Program-made: the position numbers and the translations under genes
Assembly: GCF_023206395.1 (NCBI RefSeq)
Contig: NZ_CP066149.1
Coordinates: 1,984,001-2,048,000 of the forward strand
Source of the DNA: Vibrio sp. ED004
GTDB taxonomy: Bacteria > Pseudomonadota > Gammaproteobacteria > Enterobacterales > Vibrionaceae
DNA: 64,000 bases
Direction of reading: 5' to 3'
Shown: positions 18,115 through 27,342 of the stretch, in pieces
Layout of the letters: every line of letters begins with the position of its first letter
How positions within the stretch are numbered: position 1 is the first letter of the stretch
Notes under the pieces: generated by a model
Told to the model about the DNA's origin: nothing
What the model saw: the letters and a program-made list of their open reading frames with translations, nothing else
Database searches by the model: none

Positions 18115-19344
18115 CTAAACGTCATCAAACCCAAACAGGTCACCTTGCTCTCCGTCTTCGTTGATTTGCTGTTCAAGTTTTGCTTTGGCCTTGAGTACGG
18201 CACTCATCTGTTCTGGCGCGGGTGCTACATCACAAACGCTGTTATACGGATGGTCGTTGTTGCGATCGTTATAAAACCCTAATTTATAATCCCCTTCTTT
18301 GTTTTTCAGCATGCAAAGCTTTATCGTTTTGGCCTCTGTGATGCCTTTGATCTGGATTTTGGATATTTCACTTAAATTGATGCGATAAACGGTAGGGTGT
18401 TTGATTTTAATTTCTTTGGTTGAGATGAAACAGTTTTCTCCAGTTTCCGGGATGAGTCCGGCCAACATGACGTTGCTTTCGTCGACATACAGCAGCGCTT
18501 CATTGGCTTTTTTAAGCAGCGCGATTTTTCGGTAACTCTCAATTTCATTCTTAAACGTGAAAATGTTTACGATCAGTTTCAGCTCTTGCTGATAGGTATC
18601 GGTTTTCTTTTGTGCGTAACCTTGGAGAGAAAGCAGTGAGCTTGTGAAGGTGCGCTTACCATCACTGAACATGGCGCGATCGTCATCAGTGTGGATCTCT
18701 ATGGTCGGGGAATCGGTGGTGCTACAGAGGTGGCTCAATTGGTCTACGCTGTCTTTGTTGAGCAGTAAATGGCAATCAGGCTGCATCTCTTGAGGGAGAT
18801 CAAAAGGGAGCAAGGTATTGTCGCGGTCGATCACCACTTGATTTTCGGTGATTTCAAAAGAGTCAAAAGGGCGATAGGTATCGGCAACCTCCATCATGAC
18901 GCAAGCCGAATCCGTCGCCAGTGTTTGACGGCTGGCATTTCGAGTGAATTCTAGAAACTCAAGATGTGCAGGAGGCGCAGGCTCAGATTGGATATACAAA
19001 CGAGATTGGCGCTCAGTAAGCGAGTCCATCATCGGCAGTTTTGGGTTGTCGTGATAATTGAGGTGAATCATCACCGGTACTTTTTGCTCGATCAAGGCGG
19101 TCTGTTGGCTCCAATACTCTTTAAAGCTGCTGGCATAAAGCATCCATTGGCCGGTTTTTAACGCCCACTCTGGCTCGATATCAATCGTGAGCACTTGTAA
19201 CGCATCATCGACACCACCAATAATGAGGCAGTGCGTCTTGTCGATAATAAACGTCAAACACGCTTGCTGGTCAGACGCCTTAATTGGCGACAACAAGTGT
19301 TTGATATCGTCATGATGTTTGGGTTCAAAATGCAATTTAGCCAT
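18115..19344 (-). CDS. DNA sliding-clamp (DnaN)-like protein of the recombination module
   Basis: This 409-aa protein has no catalytic motif but reads like three successive beta-clamp domains. Residues 5-120 match the domain 1 pattern. Residues 125-245 contain TLATDSACVMMEV (compare the ATDGHRL strand of DnaN), then LLLNKDSVDQLSHL followed by PTIEIHTDDDRAMFSD and RTFTSSLLSLQGY, which parallel the end of DnaN domain 2 (VIVPRKGVIELMRML, IGSNNIRAHV, FTSKLVDGRFPDY). Residues 253-375 fit domain 3. An acidic tail follows and ends with QGDLF (400-404), matching the QxxLF clamp-binding consensus. The gene overlaps the 988-aa recombinase by eight bases and has GAGG six bases before its ATG. The fold is my inference by eye and needs profile or structure comparison. 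Confidence 0.6.
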   Translation of the reverse strand: MAKLHFEPKHHDDIKHLLSPIKASDQQACLTFIIDKTHCLIIGGVDDALQVLTIDIEPEWALKTGQWMLYASSFKEYWSQQTALIEQKVPVMIHLNYHDNPKLPMMDSLTERQSRLYIQSEPAPPAHLEFLEFTRNASRQTLATDSACVMMEVADTYRPFDSFEITENQVVIDRDNTLLPFDLPQEMQPDCHLLLNKDSVDQLSHLCSTTDSPTIEIHTDDDRAMFSDGKRTFTSSLLSLQGYAQKKTDTYQQELKLIVNIFTFKNEIESYRKIALLKKANEALLYVDESNVMLAGLIPETGENCFISTKEIKIKHPTVYRINLSEISKIQIKGITEAKTIKLCMLKNKEGDYKLGFYNDRNNDHPYNSVCDVAPAPEQMSAVLKAKAKLEQQINEDGEQGDLFGFDDV

Positions 19345-22303
19345 GCTGGGCCTCTCTTCGTCGATGTTGGGATGGGTGTGGTGTAAACAGGCGCTCGATA
19401 TGTTGCGTTAGTGGTGACATTAAATGATGAGCGAAGATGTTCGTGTGAAGCTCGATAATGAGCGCGCCATCGCCCTCTGGGACAATGAACGTCTGCAAGG
19501 AATCTTTGGCTCGCTTAAATTGATTCTCTACCCTTTGATGTTGTGTACTGCGCAGCGATTTGCGGTTTTGCACTAAGCTCAACGTGGCGGGGTGCGCTTT
19601 GAAAGGCCCTTCATGGAATAACTGAACAAATGCTTTTTGGGTTTTCTGATTGCATTTGACGCAAAAGATTAAGCTGATATAAGGGCGACGTTCTTGTGGC
19701 CGATCTTCACGCCCATCTTCACACCAATGTTTGACAACCTTGGGTATGCCTAATGCCTTGAGTTGCGTTCGGTCTTTCTTGTCAAAAGCAAAATGCTTGA
19801 GCTTTTTCAATGCGAGCCACTGCTGACTGAGCGTGCGAAAGTCAAATTTTGAGCCGTCATTGAGCCTTAACGTGTGACGATTAAACAAGATAAAGTCGTC
19901 ATGACTTTCGTCAATAAAATCCTGTGGCAATGAGCTGACCCACATCGAGATGAATGCTTTATCGGATCGCTTTTTGTCGGTCGACGGTAACCACGTAGGA
20001 AGTGGGGCGATAGGAGACGAAGTGTTGTTATGAAGCCTTTGATGACGCGCGATGACCTTTGGTAAGAGATCGCCTTCGCTAAACTGTAATGAATGACGCT
20101 TCTTCTGCTCGTCACTTTGCAGCGTGTAATTGGGGTGAATCTCGTTGAGTACCCGAGAAATGTCATTAGACCGGGCCGACATGCCCAGTATGTACCGAAG
20201 CTCGTCGCGTGAGTATGCGTGTTGCTTGGGTTGTACGATGTTGCCCACTTTTTCCATGCCGTGTAAGTAATGCTTGCGTGTGGTCGCGTAGTAAAAATGC
20301 CCCAGCTCTTTTCCCATTACATCCAGTAATATCGCGTCATTGACGTCGCAAAAAGGCTGCCCTTCGAGCCAAAAATCAAAGCGCGCTTGGCATGCTGCTT
20401 CTGTCAACATCGTTTGACTTTCCGTTTCTTCCTGAAAGCATGCTAGGTGTTCGGGCGGGCGTTGGTACGCCAGATGTAAGCCTTGTAAATACAACAGATC
20501 CGCACCGCTGTGTCGAAGGTGGTGAAAACGAACGTGCTGACCCCATAACGATTTAAGTGCTTGGGTCACAGGATAGAGATAACGCTGCTCTCTTTGAGAT
20601 AAGCTTTCCCCAGTGACTCTTATCAATGGCTCGCGAGCTGTCGCGTTCTTTTTAATGGCGAGTAACGCGCGGACAAGCTTGGCACTGAGCTCTGGTAGAT
20701 AGGCCGCTGTGGTGCGAGTTTTTCCCCCTTTTGGCGCGCCTTCTTCCGTCGTGGTGATGGTCAAATAAAAGCGTTGCTGATCTTTTGGGCATATCGTGAT
20801 GTCACACATGCGAAGGCGAAGCACTTCTCCGCGTCGCAAGGTGCCATAATACCCGAGTAATAGAGCCACAGCTGAGAACAAGCGTTGTAATGCGTCACCA
20901 TGCGCTGACGAAAGCAGCGCTTCCACTGTGTCATGAATCTGTGTGACGCTCAGACAACACGCATCAACGAGTGAAGGCAAGGTGGGTTTTTCAAACTGGG
21001 ATAAATCTAAATGATCGGTAAGCTCTTGGTGGGCAAGGTAGCGTAAAAAATTGTAGAGGTGCCAGGGAGTGCTTTGTTCTTGTAGTGCCGTAAATTGCGC
21101 GTGAGCCCAAGCATGAAGGGTTTCCGGATCACTGGCGCAAGCAAAACTCAGTGGGGAGAGGTGCTGATAGAAATTGGTGTATCGATCAATACTGTCTGGC
21201 TGCAGGGTATGTCGTTGAATACCACCGAGCTCAAACAGCTCGTTCACAAACCCATAAAACAGCGAAGGCAACAGGTTGCGCTCTTGCCATGGTGGTGTTG
21301 GCGGACGTGTTTTGTGTTTCCCTTGATGGTATTTGATGAGCGCCTTGTGTGGCCATTGAAAGCGACGTGAACCATGGGACGTGGAAGGTGTTTCGTTGAG
21401 CTCGGTGATTGGCAGTTGATAAAGCTCAGCGCTTATGAACGCCCCTTTTGGTGTGTTTGTATGAACGGTTGATACTGTAGCGACGTGACGCATCGGATCG
21501 CTAAAGTCACGTAAAAAAGGCGCCGGGAGTCGATGGTGTCCATGCCAAACGCATTGAAAGGTTCGAAACCATTCAGCCGGCTGAAGCTCATCGAAGTAAT
21601 ACGGCGTTTGTGCGCCCCATTGATTGAGATGGTGAGTCAGTTGACGAGGGGTATAGCGCTCAGAAGGCGTTCGTACATAAAAGTCCTCAAGGAGCCGATA
21701 AGCAAACAGTGGAAGCGCGTACCGAGTGAAACTGGGCGTTTCTTTGCTGTCATAGGCGGCGATCGGTTTTGGGTGTAACACCTTCAAAGTAAATTGCCCT
21801 TCAAAATACTCAATGGAGGAGGGATTAGCTAGCACATCTGCCCAGTAACGCATCGGTAAGGGAGCCACCTCCATATTCAATACCATCACTAACCACCCGA
21901 CGTCTGCCCAACGCTTTGTCATAAAAGTCGAACGTTGGGTTTGGTATCCGTTCATCAACACGGTCGCGGGTTGACTACGTTGAAGGATAGTAAGCATCCA
22001 TGTATTTTGCGCATCTTCAAACTGCGCTTCTTTCACTGGTGGTAACTGCCACTCACAGACGGTGCTGAGGTAATACAAAACCTGATCGCGAGCGCTTATC
22101 AATTGGCGCTGCCTGCCGGTCGGGATTTCCTTGATGGCTTGATTTAATTGAATGAGATGACGATCGGTGAAGATTCTCTCTTCAATTGATAGACGATGCA
22201 ATTGCTCACAAATCCAATGAATAGTATCAGGGCTCTCACAATCGAGACTTAAATCTTGGTGGTACTCAATAACGTGGCTAGCACTCAGCAAAGAATGAAT
22301 CAT
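19337..22303 (-). CDS. Very large tyrosine recombinase-like protein (988 aa)
   Basis: The central part carries a full tyrosine-recombinase signature: GTLRRGEVLRLR with the first Arg near residue 485, a Lys in GGKTRT, FHHLRHSG near 595, LGHFYY near 668 and a candidate nucleophile in KHYLHG near 678. About 450 residues lie before the catalytic core and about 300 after it, far longer than a standard integrase (300-450 aa). The tail contains a C-x-x-C pair (FCVKCNQ) and many basic residues, possibly a DNA-binding extension. Its ATG overlaps the stop of the 533-aa gene (ATGA). Large paired recombinases occur in Tn554-like elements and in GInt-type islands; this one resembles that general architecture. 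Confidence 0.85.
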   Translation of the reverse strand: MIHSLLSASHVIEYHQDLSLDCESPDTIHWICEQLHRLSIEERIFTDRHLIQLNQAIKEIPTGRQRQLISARDQVLYYLSTVCEWQLPPVKEAQFEDAQNTWMLTILQRSQPATVLMNGYQTQRSTFMTKRWADVGWLVMVLNMEVAPLPMRYWADVLANPSSIEYFEGQFTLKVLHPKPIAAYDSKETPSFTRYALPLFAYRLLEDFYVRTPSERYTPRQLTHHLNQWGAQTPYYFDELQPAEWFRTFQCVWHGHHRLPAPFLRDFSDPMRHVATVSTVHTNTPKGAFISAELYQLPITELNETPSTSHGSRRFQWPHKALIKYHQGKHKTRPPTPPWQERNLLPSLFYGFVNELFELGGIQRHTLQPDSIDRYTNFYQHLSPLSFACASDPETLHAWAHAQFTALQEQSTPWHLYNFLRYLAHQELTDHLDLSQFEKPTLPSLVDACCLSVTQIHDTVEALLSSAHGDALQRLFSAVALLLGYYGTLRRGEVLRLRMCDITICPKDQQRFYLTITTTEEGAPKGGKTRTTAAYLPELSAKLVRALLAIKKNATAREPLIRVTGESLSQREQRYLYPVTQALKSLWGQHVRFHHLRHSGADLLYLQGLHLAYQRPPEHLACFQEETESQTMLTEAACQARFDFWLEGQPFCDVNDAILLDVMGKELGHFYYATTRKHYLHGMEKVGNIVQPKQHAYSRDELRYILGMSARSNDISRVLNEIHPNYTLQSDEQKKRHSLQFSEGDLLPKVIARHQRLHNNTSSPIAPLPTWLPSTDKKRSDKAFISMWVSSLPQDFIDESHDDFILFNRHTLRLNDGSKFDFRTLSQQWLALKKLKHFAFDKKDRTQLKALGIPKVVKHWCEDGREDRPQERRPYISLIFCVKCNQKTQKAFVQLFHEGPFKAHPATLSLVQNRKSLRSTQHQRVENQFKRAKDSLQTFIVPEGDGALIIELHTNIFAHHLMSPLTQHIERLFTPHPSQHRRREAQHG

Positions 22304-23901
22304 AGAGGTGCTCCTTTAATCGCAGGTAAGTGCAAGAAACCTGGAATATCATTGAGAAAATGGATCAACTTCGCCTCTTTAACAGGAAATAATGCATCAC
22401 TGCCCAGTCGCTCGCCAATGCTTGAATGACCCATCAACCTGTCCACATCAGTGGTGGTCAATTTGGCTGAAGGTGAATTTAAGGCATGTTGAGCAAAGTT
22501 ATGGCGTAGCTGATATGGAACCGCTTGAGAATGCGGATTTACACGCCCCCACCAATCGTGCATAAACTGTCGTAGTCGCTTGGCACTCAAAGGCTGACAC
22601 GTTAAATCCTCATTAAGTTCAAACCAAAGGTACGGGGTCGCGTTCAAATGAGGCACTCGGTGATGCAATGAAATGTGCAATGTTTGATAACGTTGCAGTG
22701 CTGATCGGAAATAGTCATTGAGCCAAATAGGACGGTAGTGCCCTTTATCAAATACTAAGGCCTGACGCTGATCAAAGCAGTATTGCTTTTCTATTGAGAT
22801 GGCGTGAGTAGGGCGCGTACCGGTTAAAGAAATCAATAAGAGCGCCAGCTCGTAAGCCCTAAAGTTGTGCAGTGTTTTGAGGCTAGTCAGCGTATGGACT
22901 TTGCGCTCAAGGCTGTCTCCATGCTGGGCAAGCGCTTTAAAAAAACGGCGCACGTCATCGATGATTAACAAACGCTGAGAACCAATATCCACCGATGGGA
23001 GCGGTACATAATCTCGTTTTGATACGAAGTAGTCATAATGGAAGGCGTCAATTTCTCCGGGGACAGTTAAGTACGCTTGCAGCGAAACACTTGCATGAAG
23101 TAGGGGATATTCGACAAAGGTGCAAGCTTTCGGCGCGTTTAATTCGCCTGATAATGCTAGGGGAAGAGATTGTCGAAGTCTTGCGAGATAACGGGTTTGA
23201 GCATGAAAGAGATCGCTGCGAATTTTCTTACTGTTTCTAACTTGATACGCCAGTGCGCTTTTGTGATGCAAGGATTCCCCTTTCAGTCCCACATGCTTAC
23301 TTGGCGTGGGCAAATGGGCATCCGTTTGCATCATGTTTTTAAAGTAGTCATAGAAAACGTCTCGACGAATTAAACGGTAACCCTCAAGGGAAGAGGGCGT
23401 TCGCCACTTAGTATTAAGAAATCGGGAGAACCGCTGCTTTTCTTGATGATCCATGCGCCACGTTTTGGAGCCATTCGAACGCTGGGAAAGGGCGTGATAA
23501 AACCAGTCGTTTAAACCGTTTGGCATGGGTTGCCATTGCCAAACAACGCCCGCTTTTGTTGGGTAAGGGTGAGCATACTCAACCCAAGAGGGGGTGTTTT
23601 TTCGAATTTTTCTAAGGCGATGGGCTTGGCAAGGTTGGCTGCCGCTGACGACGTCGAGGTCGGGAATATCACGAGCGTCTTGGCACGCCTTCAATTGACC
23701 GGTGAGCCACAGGTACAGGAAATAGATAAGCGCGCGGTCGTAATCGGACACTTTGGAACTCTTGGGCTCTTTTTTCGGTTTATAGTGCTGACGTAAACGC
23801 TTTAACGCTGCAATTAATTTTAAGGCATATTGCTGAGCGTTGGGTGGAACACCGCCACTGTTACGTCGTCGGTTTTTCTGTTTTATCGCCTCGAGATTCA
23901 T
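22300..23901 (-). CDS. Tyrosine recombinase-like protein, nucleophile Tyr not visible (533 aa)
   Basis: The C-terminal half has integrase-type boxes: GTRPTHAIS with Arg near residue 363, YQLRHNFAQHAL near 464 and LMGHSS near 491. Where the catalytic Tyr is expected the sequence reads SDALFP, with Phe in place of Tyr, so it may be a structural or regulatory partner of the 988-aa recombinase rather than an active enzyme. The N-terminal 150 residues are highly basic. GGAAGGAAAA precedes its ATG. It lies 14 bases after the small first gene and overlaps the next one by four bases, so the genes form one operon. Confidence 0.82.
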   Translation of the reverse strand: MNLEAIKQKNRRRNSGGVPPNAQQYALKLIAALKRLRQHYKPKKEPKSSKVSDYDRALIYFLYLWLTGQLKACQDARDIPDLDVVSGSQPCQAHRLRKIRKNTPSWVEYAHPYPTKAGVVWQWQPMPNGLNDWFYHALSQRSNGSKTWRMDHQEKQRFSRFLNTKWRTPSSLEGYRLIRRDVFYDYFKNMMQTDAHLPTPSKHVGLKGESLHHKSALAYQVRNSKKIRSDLFHAQTRYLARLRQSLPLALSGELNAPKACTFVEYPLLHASVSLQAYLTVPGEIDAFHYDYFVSKRDYVPLPSVDIGSQRLLIIDDVRRFFKALAQHGDSLERKVHTLTSLKTLHNFRAYELALLLISLTGTRPTHAISIEKQYCFDQRQALVFDKGHYRPIWLNDYFRSALQRYQTLHISLHHRVPHLNATPYLWFELNEDLTCQPLSAKRLRQFMHDWWGRVNPHSQAVPYQLRHNFAQHALNSPSAKLTTTDVDRLMGHSSIGERLGSDALFPVKEAKLIHFLNDIPGFLHLPAIKGAPL

Positions 23902-23915
23902 GCGTTTTCCTTCCG

Positions 23916-24356
23916 TTATTTGTCACGGCGCAGTGATGAACTGGAGGTGTTTGCAAGCTTGGCTACTGTGCCTTTTTTGGGAATGAGTGCCGCCAGTCTA
24001 GGTTCATTGTGATGACATTGCTTAGCCGCTTGTAATCGATTTGCCAAGACTGTTAAAGGCTTTTTGCTGTATTGGTAATCGAGTGCGGGCTGAACAAACA
24101 TTAAAGTTGCAATGGCGGCTAGCGGATCGTCGTGAATACACAGAGATACGGGGTGTCTTGAAGCGTTGGGGTGAAGTTTGAGAACATCAAAGGTAGGGTT
24201 GGGTTGTAACAACCAATAACGTTCAGGGTTCGAAGAGAGCGAGACGTGCAGCGTGATGCTGCGCAGCAAAATAGCGAGTTGTTCATCAGATAAAAGCGAC
24301 AAAGCACTATCAGAGCATAACGTAAACGCGTCGAGTTCAATCAACGATTGTGTCAA
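23916..24356 (-). CDS. Small first gene of the recombination operon
   Basis: This 146-aa protein is not one I recognise. Its last 30 residues (LIPKKGTVAKLANTSSSSLRR) look like a helix-turn-helix, with a first helix, a turn at N-T and a Ser-rich recognition helix. The N-terminus is acidic and hydrophobic. As the first gene of the operon it could regulate the module or act as an accessory DNA-binding factor, like TnpC of Tn554 or the fourth gene of GInt islands. That comparison is by position and size only. Confidence 0.65.
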   Translation of the reverse strand: MTQSLIELDAFTLCSDSALSLLSDEQLAILLRSITLHVSLSSNPERYWLLQPNPTFDVLKLHPNASRHPVSLCIHDDPLAAIATLMFVQPALDYQYSKKPLTVLANRLQAAKQCHHNEPRLAALIPKKGTVAKLANTSSSSLRRDK

Positions 24357-24470
24357 CGGGTGATAATCGTAGTGGAACAGCCTGAGTAAGAGTGATTTTG
24401 AACGAGAAATAGGCGTACCCTTTATGTTGTGCTTGACCGAGGTTATGTGTCGCTTATATTGTGTTTGGTG

Positions 24471-24503
24471 GTTATATAATCAAATTGTTCTCTCTTTGGT
24501 CAA
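24471..24503 (-). promoter_or_regulatory. Candidate promoter of the recombination operon
   Basis: On the - strand TTGACC (24503-24498) is followed after 17-19 bases by an ATTATATAAC stretch that could serve as -10. It lies about 120 bases before the first gene of the operon. Weak evidence: AT-rich matches of this type are common. Confidence 0.3.
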
Positions 24504-24887
24504 TCATTGTTTGGAAACAGTGTCTCAAAAATGTGACTTCCCGCATTTTGTTGATGTTTGGCGTAAAATAGTTTGACGAGGTTTCTTTTGGTGTTTAATC
24601 GAGGGATATTTGAAAGATTTTAATATAATAGTCTTGTAGGAAGCTTGTTTGTTGTTGGATGGCTGCCTCAGGAGGTCATCGTGTACGTCCTTAGCCTGTA
24701 TCCTAAAAGCTAAGTGACATGCCGAGCGTTCGACTTCAATTCTAATAACTATTGTTTACACCGAATCGATGGCTACAACGAGGGCGCTTGGCGCTGAGTT
24801 CGACTACCGTGAATATGGATTGGAGTAGGGCCGAATAAGACGAAATAGCGAGCTTGCTATGAGGGGGAGTCTTTATCTAGAGAGGAA
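24504..24887. other. Intergenic stretch at the right flank of the recombination module
   Basis: No convincing gene, RNA or IS end was seen in this stretch. It may contain the right boundary of the element. I could not find a direct repeat linking it to the left flank near 15,950. Confidence 0.4.
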
Positions 24888-25142
24888 TTAGCTTTGTCTC
24901 GATAGATTAGCAGAGGGAGCCTCTACTGATGTTGATGAGGCGGATGTATTACTGGCGGCTGCTCCACTTTTGGTAAAGTGAGTTAGCCAGATCTTCGTTT
25001 TCACCATTACATGAGCGATGTATGGGGTTTCTGTTTTATTAACCAGCAGAATCATGCTGTCGTTGCCCACAGCTGGCTTTACGTTCCAGTCACTACCATC
25101 ATCAATGCCTGAAATAGACAGCCATCCCTCGATAAGGCCCAA
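24888..25142 (-). CDS. Possible small unknown protein or gene fragment
   Basis: An 84-residue frame starting at TTG, with a plausible folded segment (WLSISGIDDGSDWNVKP, then a hydrophobic strand ILLVNKTETPYIAHVMV) and a low-complexity Ser/Ala tail. There is no good ribosome binding site and no recognised family. It might be the 3' remnant of a larger gene. Low confidence. Confidence 0.25.
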   Translation of the reverse strand: MGLIEGWLSISGIDDGSDWNVKPAVGNDSMILLVNKTETPYIAHVMVKTKIWLTHFTKSGAAASNTSASSTSVEAPSANLSRQS

Positions 25143-25309
25143 GCTTTATCGAGCTATTTCAATTAGATTTGACAAGTTAAAAAGGAATTATGCCAGCATG
25201 TTATCGCTGGCATTAATGTTGATGTGGCTACCGATGTATTGCTGAACGCGAAATGTACAGCAAAGATCAACACATCCTAGTTATGAGTGTGAATAGTATC
25301 GATTAGACG

Positions 25310-27214
25310 TTAATTCAGAGCTTTAATGAGCGTGATTTCACGTTTGATCTGTTTACTTTCTTGCTCTGTAGCTTGCGCCAGTTTGTTTTCACGTTTGGTT
25401 ATGGCTGCTTGTTTGGCTTCGTCGGTTTCGAACATCAGGCCTTGTACATTGATAGAAGCAATATTCGTGTAACGACCATCAGCGCTTGTTGGGATTGATA
25501 TGGTTTCATCATTAATCAATGACTTTACGATATCGCGTTGTGCGCTGTAACGACTATCTAAGCCAGAAAGAGTCCAACGTTGCTGAGGCTTACCTTCATA
25601 TTGGCCATTCTTTTCTTCTGTTAGATATTTGATGGTCATGTTACGGATTGTACCCGCTTCTTCTCCATACGCTTCTTCTGTATCAAATAACACAGGGAAT
25701 GATTTGCCTTCTAGGACGCCACCTTTTTTAGTGAGGTGGCCCATTCGATAGCTATTCATCCCAATTCGAATGGCTGTTTTATCGGTAATAGGAGTACCGT
25801 CAGCAAATTCAAGTTTGGTGATACGTTCACCTGCAGGCTGAGTTAGGTCAATGGTGTAAGTGACGCCCGCAAAAAAATCATTGGTCGAGTATTTAGATGC
25901 TCTACGAATTGGGTCAAAGCTGTAGGTGACATCACCGGGTTGTACGGAATTGAAGTAACCAGCAGACCATTCCATGTAGGTTTTGAGCTCTTTACCTGTC
26001 ATGTCGTAGACAGTGATTTCGCCACCTGCATATTGGTAGTTGTAAGCGATGTCTTTCGCTTTGATTGGGCCAACATCCAGCTCTGCATTGTCATTATCAA
26101 TTTGGAGTGCGATGACATTGGCTTTGGGTGCATAGAAGAAGCTCGCTTCTTGGTACAACGCACTAATACCGGTATCTTGAATGTGAACCTGAGGTATACC
26201 GCGGATTTCATTTTCAGGGACTAAATCAACGCCAGTTAGCTCAGCAACAGGTCGATTCGCTATTTCTCGGAGTTGTTTGTGATATGGCTGATACAGTTCA
26301 TCCATATCCTCATCAGAATCTACGCCTTTAATCTTGTAAGTGAAGCTGTCTTTATTGACGAGGGTAAACTTGCCATCGCGCTCTTCAAATTGAAGGTCGA
26401 TACGAGATAGAGCTCGGCCATACTTGTCAGGTTCCGTAATAATAACACCATTCACAACGGCCTTATCGATACGAGTGTGCATGTGGCCAGCAACGATGGC
26501 ATCAAGCTCTGGATTTGCATTGGCAATGTCGGTAACACCTGTATTGGCAATATCATTCTCGTTTTCAATACCCATATGGGCAACCAATACGATAGCATCT
26601 ACCTTGTCATCAATTTCTTTGATTATTTTCTTTACTTCCAAGGTTGGATTAGTGAAAGTGACGCCCTCTAAACGGTTGGTACCTTGTGCAAAGACTTCTG
26701 TCATTGGGGTATCCATACCTATCACACCGATCTTAACTCCACCGCGTTCTAGAATGGTGTAGCCGGGTAAGAATGGGTTCCCACTTTTGTGCTTGATGTT
26801 ACCGCCTAAAGGCTGACCTTTAAATTGAGTAACGGCTCTGTTGAGCGTTTTGAGGCCAAAATCGAACTCATGGTTACCTAAAACCCACACATCATATTTC
26901 ATGTGATTAAAGCCAAGCATCATTGGGTCAACAGGCTCATCTTTGAATGTTTCTACGAAGTTACCTTGGATGGTATCGCCAGCGTCCACGAGGATAATGT
27001 TAGATTGCTCTTTGCGGATGTCCCCCACCTTAGTCGCTATTTGACTTAAGCTACCACGAGTGTTGAGTTTATCTGACGCGTAATCCCACGCCATAAAATG
27101 ACCGTGGATATCTGAAGTTCCAAGTATAGTGACATCATGAATGTCGCCATTAGCAGCAAAGAGTGGAGAAGTCAGAGAGAGTAGGATTGCGCTTGATAAT
27201 ATATGTCTTTTCAT
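25310..27214 (-). CDS. Periplasmic 5'-nucleotidase / metallophosphatase
   Basis: The start at 27214 is chosen because it gives a clean signal peptide, MKRHILSSAILLSLTSPLFA, cut before ANGD; the open frame extends 20 codons further upstream without purpose. The mature protein (about 615 aa) has an N-terminal calcineurin-like metallophosphatase domain with SDIHGH, VDAGDTIQG, GNHEFDFG and GHMHTRID metal-ligand motifs, then a 5'-nucleotidase C-terminal domain with the substrate-binding region. It should hydrolyse extracellular nucleotides or cyclic nucleotides in the periplasm to scavenge phosphate and nucleosides. No operon partner is visible. It marks the return to ordinary chromosome between the recombination module and the IS-rich region. 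Confidence 0.9.
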   Translation of the reverse strand: MKRHILSSAILLSLTSPLFAANGDIHDVTILGTSDIHGHFMAWDYASDKLNTRGSLSQIATKVGDIRKEQSNIILVDAGDTIQGNFVETFKDEPVDPMMLGFNHMKYDVWVLGNHEFDFGLKTLNRAVTQFKGQPLGGNIKHKSGNPFLPGYTILERGGVKIGVIGMDTPMTEVFAQGTNRLEGVTFTNPTLEVKKIIKEIDDKVDAIVLVAHMGIENENDIANTGVTDIANANPELDAIVAGHMHTRIDKAVVNGVIITEPDKYGRALSRIDLQFEERDGKFTLVNKDSFTYKIKGVDSDEDMDELYQPYHKQLREIANRPVAELTGVDLVPENEIRGIPQVHIQDTGISALYQEASFFYAPKANVIALQIDNDNAELDVGPIKAKDIAYNYQYAGGEITVYDMTGKELKTYMEWSAGYFNSVQPGDVTYSFDPIRRASKYSTNDFFAGVTYTIDLTQPAGERITKLEFADGTPITDKTAIRIGMNSYRMGHLTKKGGVLEGKSFPVLFDTEEAYGEEAGTIRNMTIKYLTEEKNGQYEGKPQQRWTLSGLDSRYSAQRDIVKSLINDETISIPTSADGRYTNIASINVQGLMFETDEAKQAAITKRENKLAQATEQESKQIKREITLIKALN

Positions 27215-27342
27215 CGGTATGTTCACACAGGGTTTAAGGTATGACGCCACCATATATAATTGACGCCTTACCATAGGTGACTAACGTCACGTTTTTAATG
27301 ATACAAAGTTTTTATATTTCGAATAAACCTGATTAATACCTA

